From Atopobiaceae bacterium (GTDB lineage Bacteria; Actinomycetota; Coriobacteriia; Coriobacteriales; Atopobiaceae): a stretch of DNA of 64,000 nt. Location of the stretch: assembly GCA_022483015.1 (NCBI GenBank), contig JAKVOB010000001.1, forward strand, positions 2,212,003 to 2,276,002, written 5' to 3'. Shown here one piece after another: positions 63,159 through 64,000 of this stretch; the first letter of the stretch is position 1, and every line of letters begins with the position of its first letter. Made by a program: the position numbers and the translations under genes. The notes under the pieces were generated by a model that made no database searches, was not told the origin of the DNA, and saw nothing but the letters and a program-made list of their open reading frames with translations.

Positions 63159-63869
63159 CTAGGACGCGTCGCCGCCACGCACGAAGGGTGCGTTGTACGA
63201 GGCGCTCGCCCCGAAGAGGTCCGTGAGCTTGCCGCGCATGCCCTCGATCGCGGCCGCACCGGAGGCCGGGACCATGAAGACGTACTGGCAGGTGCGACGA
63301 TACTTGTAGTCGGCATAGACGTCGACGTTCCCGAAGCCCATGAGGTGGCGATGGACGCCCTCGCTGATGGAAGCGTCATCCGACCCCACGTAGACCTCGC
63401 GATAGCGCTCGAGGTCGGCATCGTGCCGTGCAGGCGAGCCGAGGAGCACGATGACGTAGCAACCGGGGATGGCGAAGTACTCCAGACCAGCATCCTTGGC
63501 GGCCATGTAGTTCTTCTCGAAGGTCGGGGTGTCCACATGGACGTTGCCCTCGACCACCGCGAGCGCGGCATGGCGACGCTCGTCCGTCTGGTGTCGGGCG
63601 TTCTGCGCACCGACCGCACCGGCAACGAAGCCACCCGCGGCACCGACCGCCTGGCCGGCACCCTCGACGGCCCCCTTGGCGACGTTGCCCACGCCCTTGG
63701 CCGCATCACCCACGGCACCGGCGGCCTTGCCCACGGCGTCGGCCGCCTGCTTCTGGAACTCGGGGTCACGGATCTTCTCGGCAGCCTCGGTCGCCAGGTC
63801 GGAGGCCAGGCCGGCCACGATGGGAGTACCTATCTCGAATGCCTTCTTGGCGAACGCACCTTTTGCCAT
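63159..63869 (-). CDS. hypothetical protein with glycine/alanine-rich N-terminal half
   Basis: The 236-aa protein starts MAKGAFAKKAFEIGTPIVAG. Residues about 30-95 are a repetitive Ala/Gly/Val helix region (KGVGNVAKGAVEGAGQAVGA type), which may be amphipathic or membrane-associated. The C-terminal half is a compact alpha/beta domain with no recognised family. GGAGGGG precedes the ATG at 63869. It is followed 10 bp later by the DUF4405-like gene, so both are likely co-transcribed. Confidence 0.75.
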   Translation of the reverse strand: MAKGAFAKKAFEIGTPIVAGLASDLATEAAEKIRDPEFQKQAADAVGKAAGAVGDAAKGVGNVAKGAVEGAGQAVGAAGGFVAGAVGAQNARHQTDERRHAALAVVEGNVHVDTPTFEKNYMAAKDAGLEYFAIPGCYVIVLLGSPARHDADLERYREVYVGSDDASISEGVHRHLMGFGNVDVYADYKYRRTCQYVFMVPASGAAAIEGMRGKLTDLFGASASYNAPFVRGGDAS

Positions 63870-64000
63870 GGCCGCCCCTCCGCTGAGACCCGTTCCGTCA
63901 GCCGAGAGGAACCAACCTGCCCCGACCACGTCGAATGGTAGCAAAGGCGTCGCCCACGGGGCCGACGTACCGGACGAACGGCACGACGCGGTTGGGGGAC

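Overview
The window is high-GC DNA from what looks like a host-associated, fermentative actinobacterium, most likely Coriobacteriia (Olsenella/Atopobium-like). This placement is an inference. It rests on a NiaR-controlled NAD operon, several PTS systems, a DEAD-box helicase with an actinobacterial-type C-terminal region, a compact type II-C Cas9 and large secreted proteases. No rRNA or tRNA gene was recognised.

Layout. 1-5469: NAD biosynthesis operon nadB-nadC-niaR-nadA on the minus strand, with a promoter/operator at 4849-4877, plus a NifX-like protein. 5699-8247: a surface-glycan operon (GT2-GtrA transferase, phosphodiester glycosidase-like protein, membrane protein). 8248-8990 holds no convincing gene. 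8991-12559: GH5 lipoprotein, cyclase-family protein and ketopantoate reductase-like protein. 12866-14711: amtB-glnK ammonium module behind a GlnR-box-like array. 14927-21597: helicase, then a TetR-controlled metal locus whose P1B ATPase lacks its nucleotide-binding domain and whose HMA/TauE-like transporter is frameshifted. 21627-27153: papain-like surface protease, a RhuM pseudogene between 29-bp direct repeats, HIRAN protein, phosphoesterase and K+ channel.

27404-35381 is a complete type II-C CRISPR-Cas locus in an uncommon order: cas9, a 53-repeat array, a tracrRNA gene on the opposite strand, then cas1 and cas2. 35530-41681: a NERD-domain gene followed by a 5-kb PTS/aldolase/RpiR island bounded by a second copy of the NERD gene's 3' end. 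41760-51044: LPXTG subtilase, two DUF4143-type ATPases with repeat-rich upstream regions, a lone PTS IIC and an HD-domain protein. 51211-57763: flavodoxin/ferredoxin protein, AbiEi-like protein, and a MarR regulator with a heterodimeric ABC exporter that share an operator-like motif. 57969-63869: a 1432-residue secreted protein joining an M30-like zinc protease to a papain-like domain in permuted order, then two small genes.

Six copies of a 56-bp intergenic palindrome (22-nt arms) are spread over the window. The most unusual items are the permuted papain-like domain, the N-domain-less P-type ATPase, the two cassettes flanked by duplicated gene 3' ends, the palindrome family and the CRISPR locus order.
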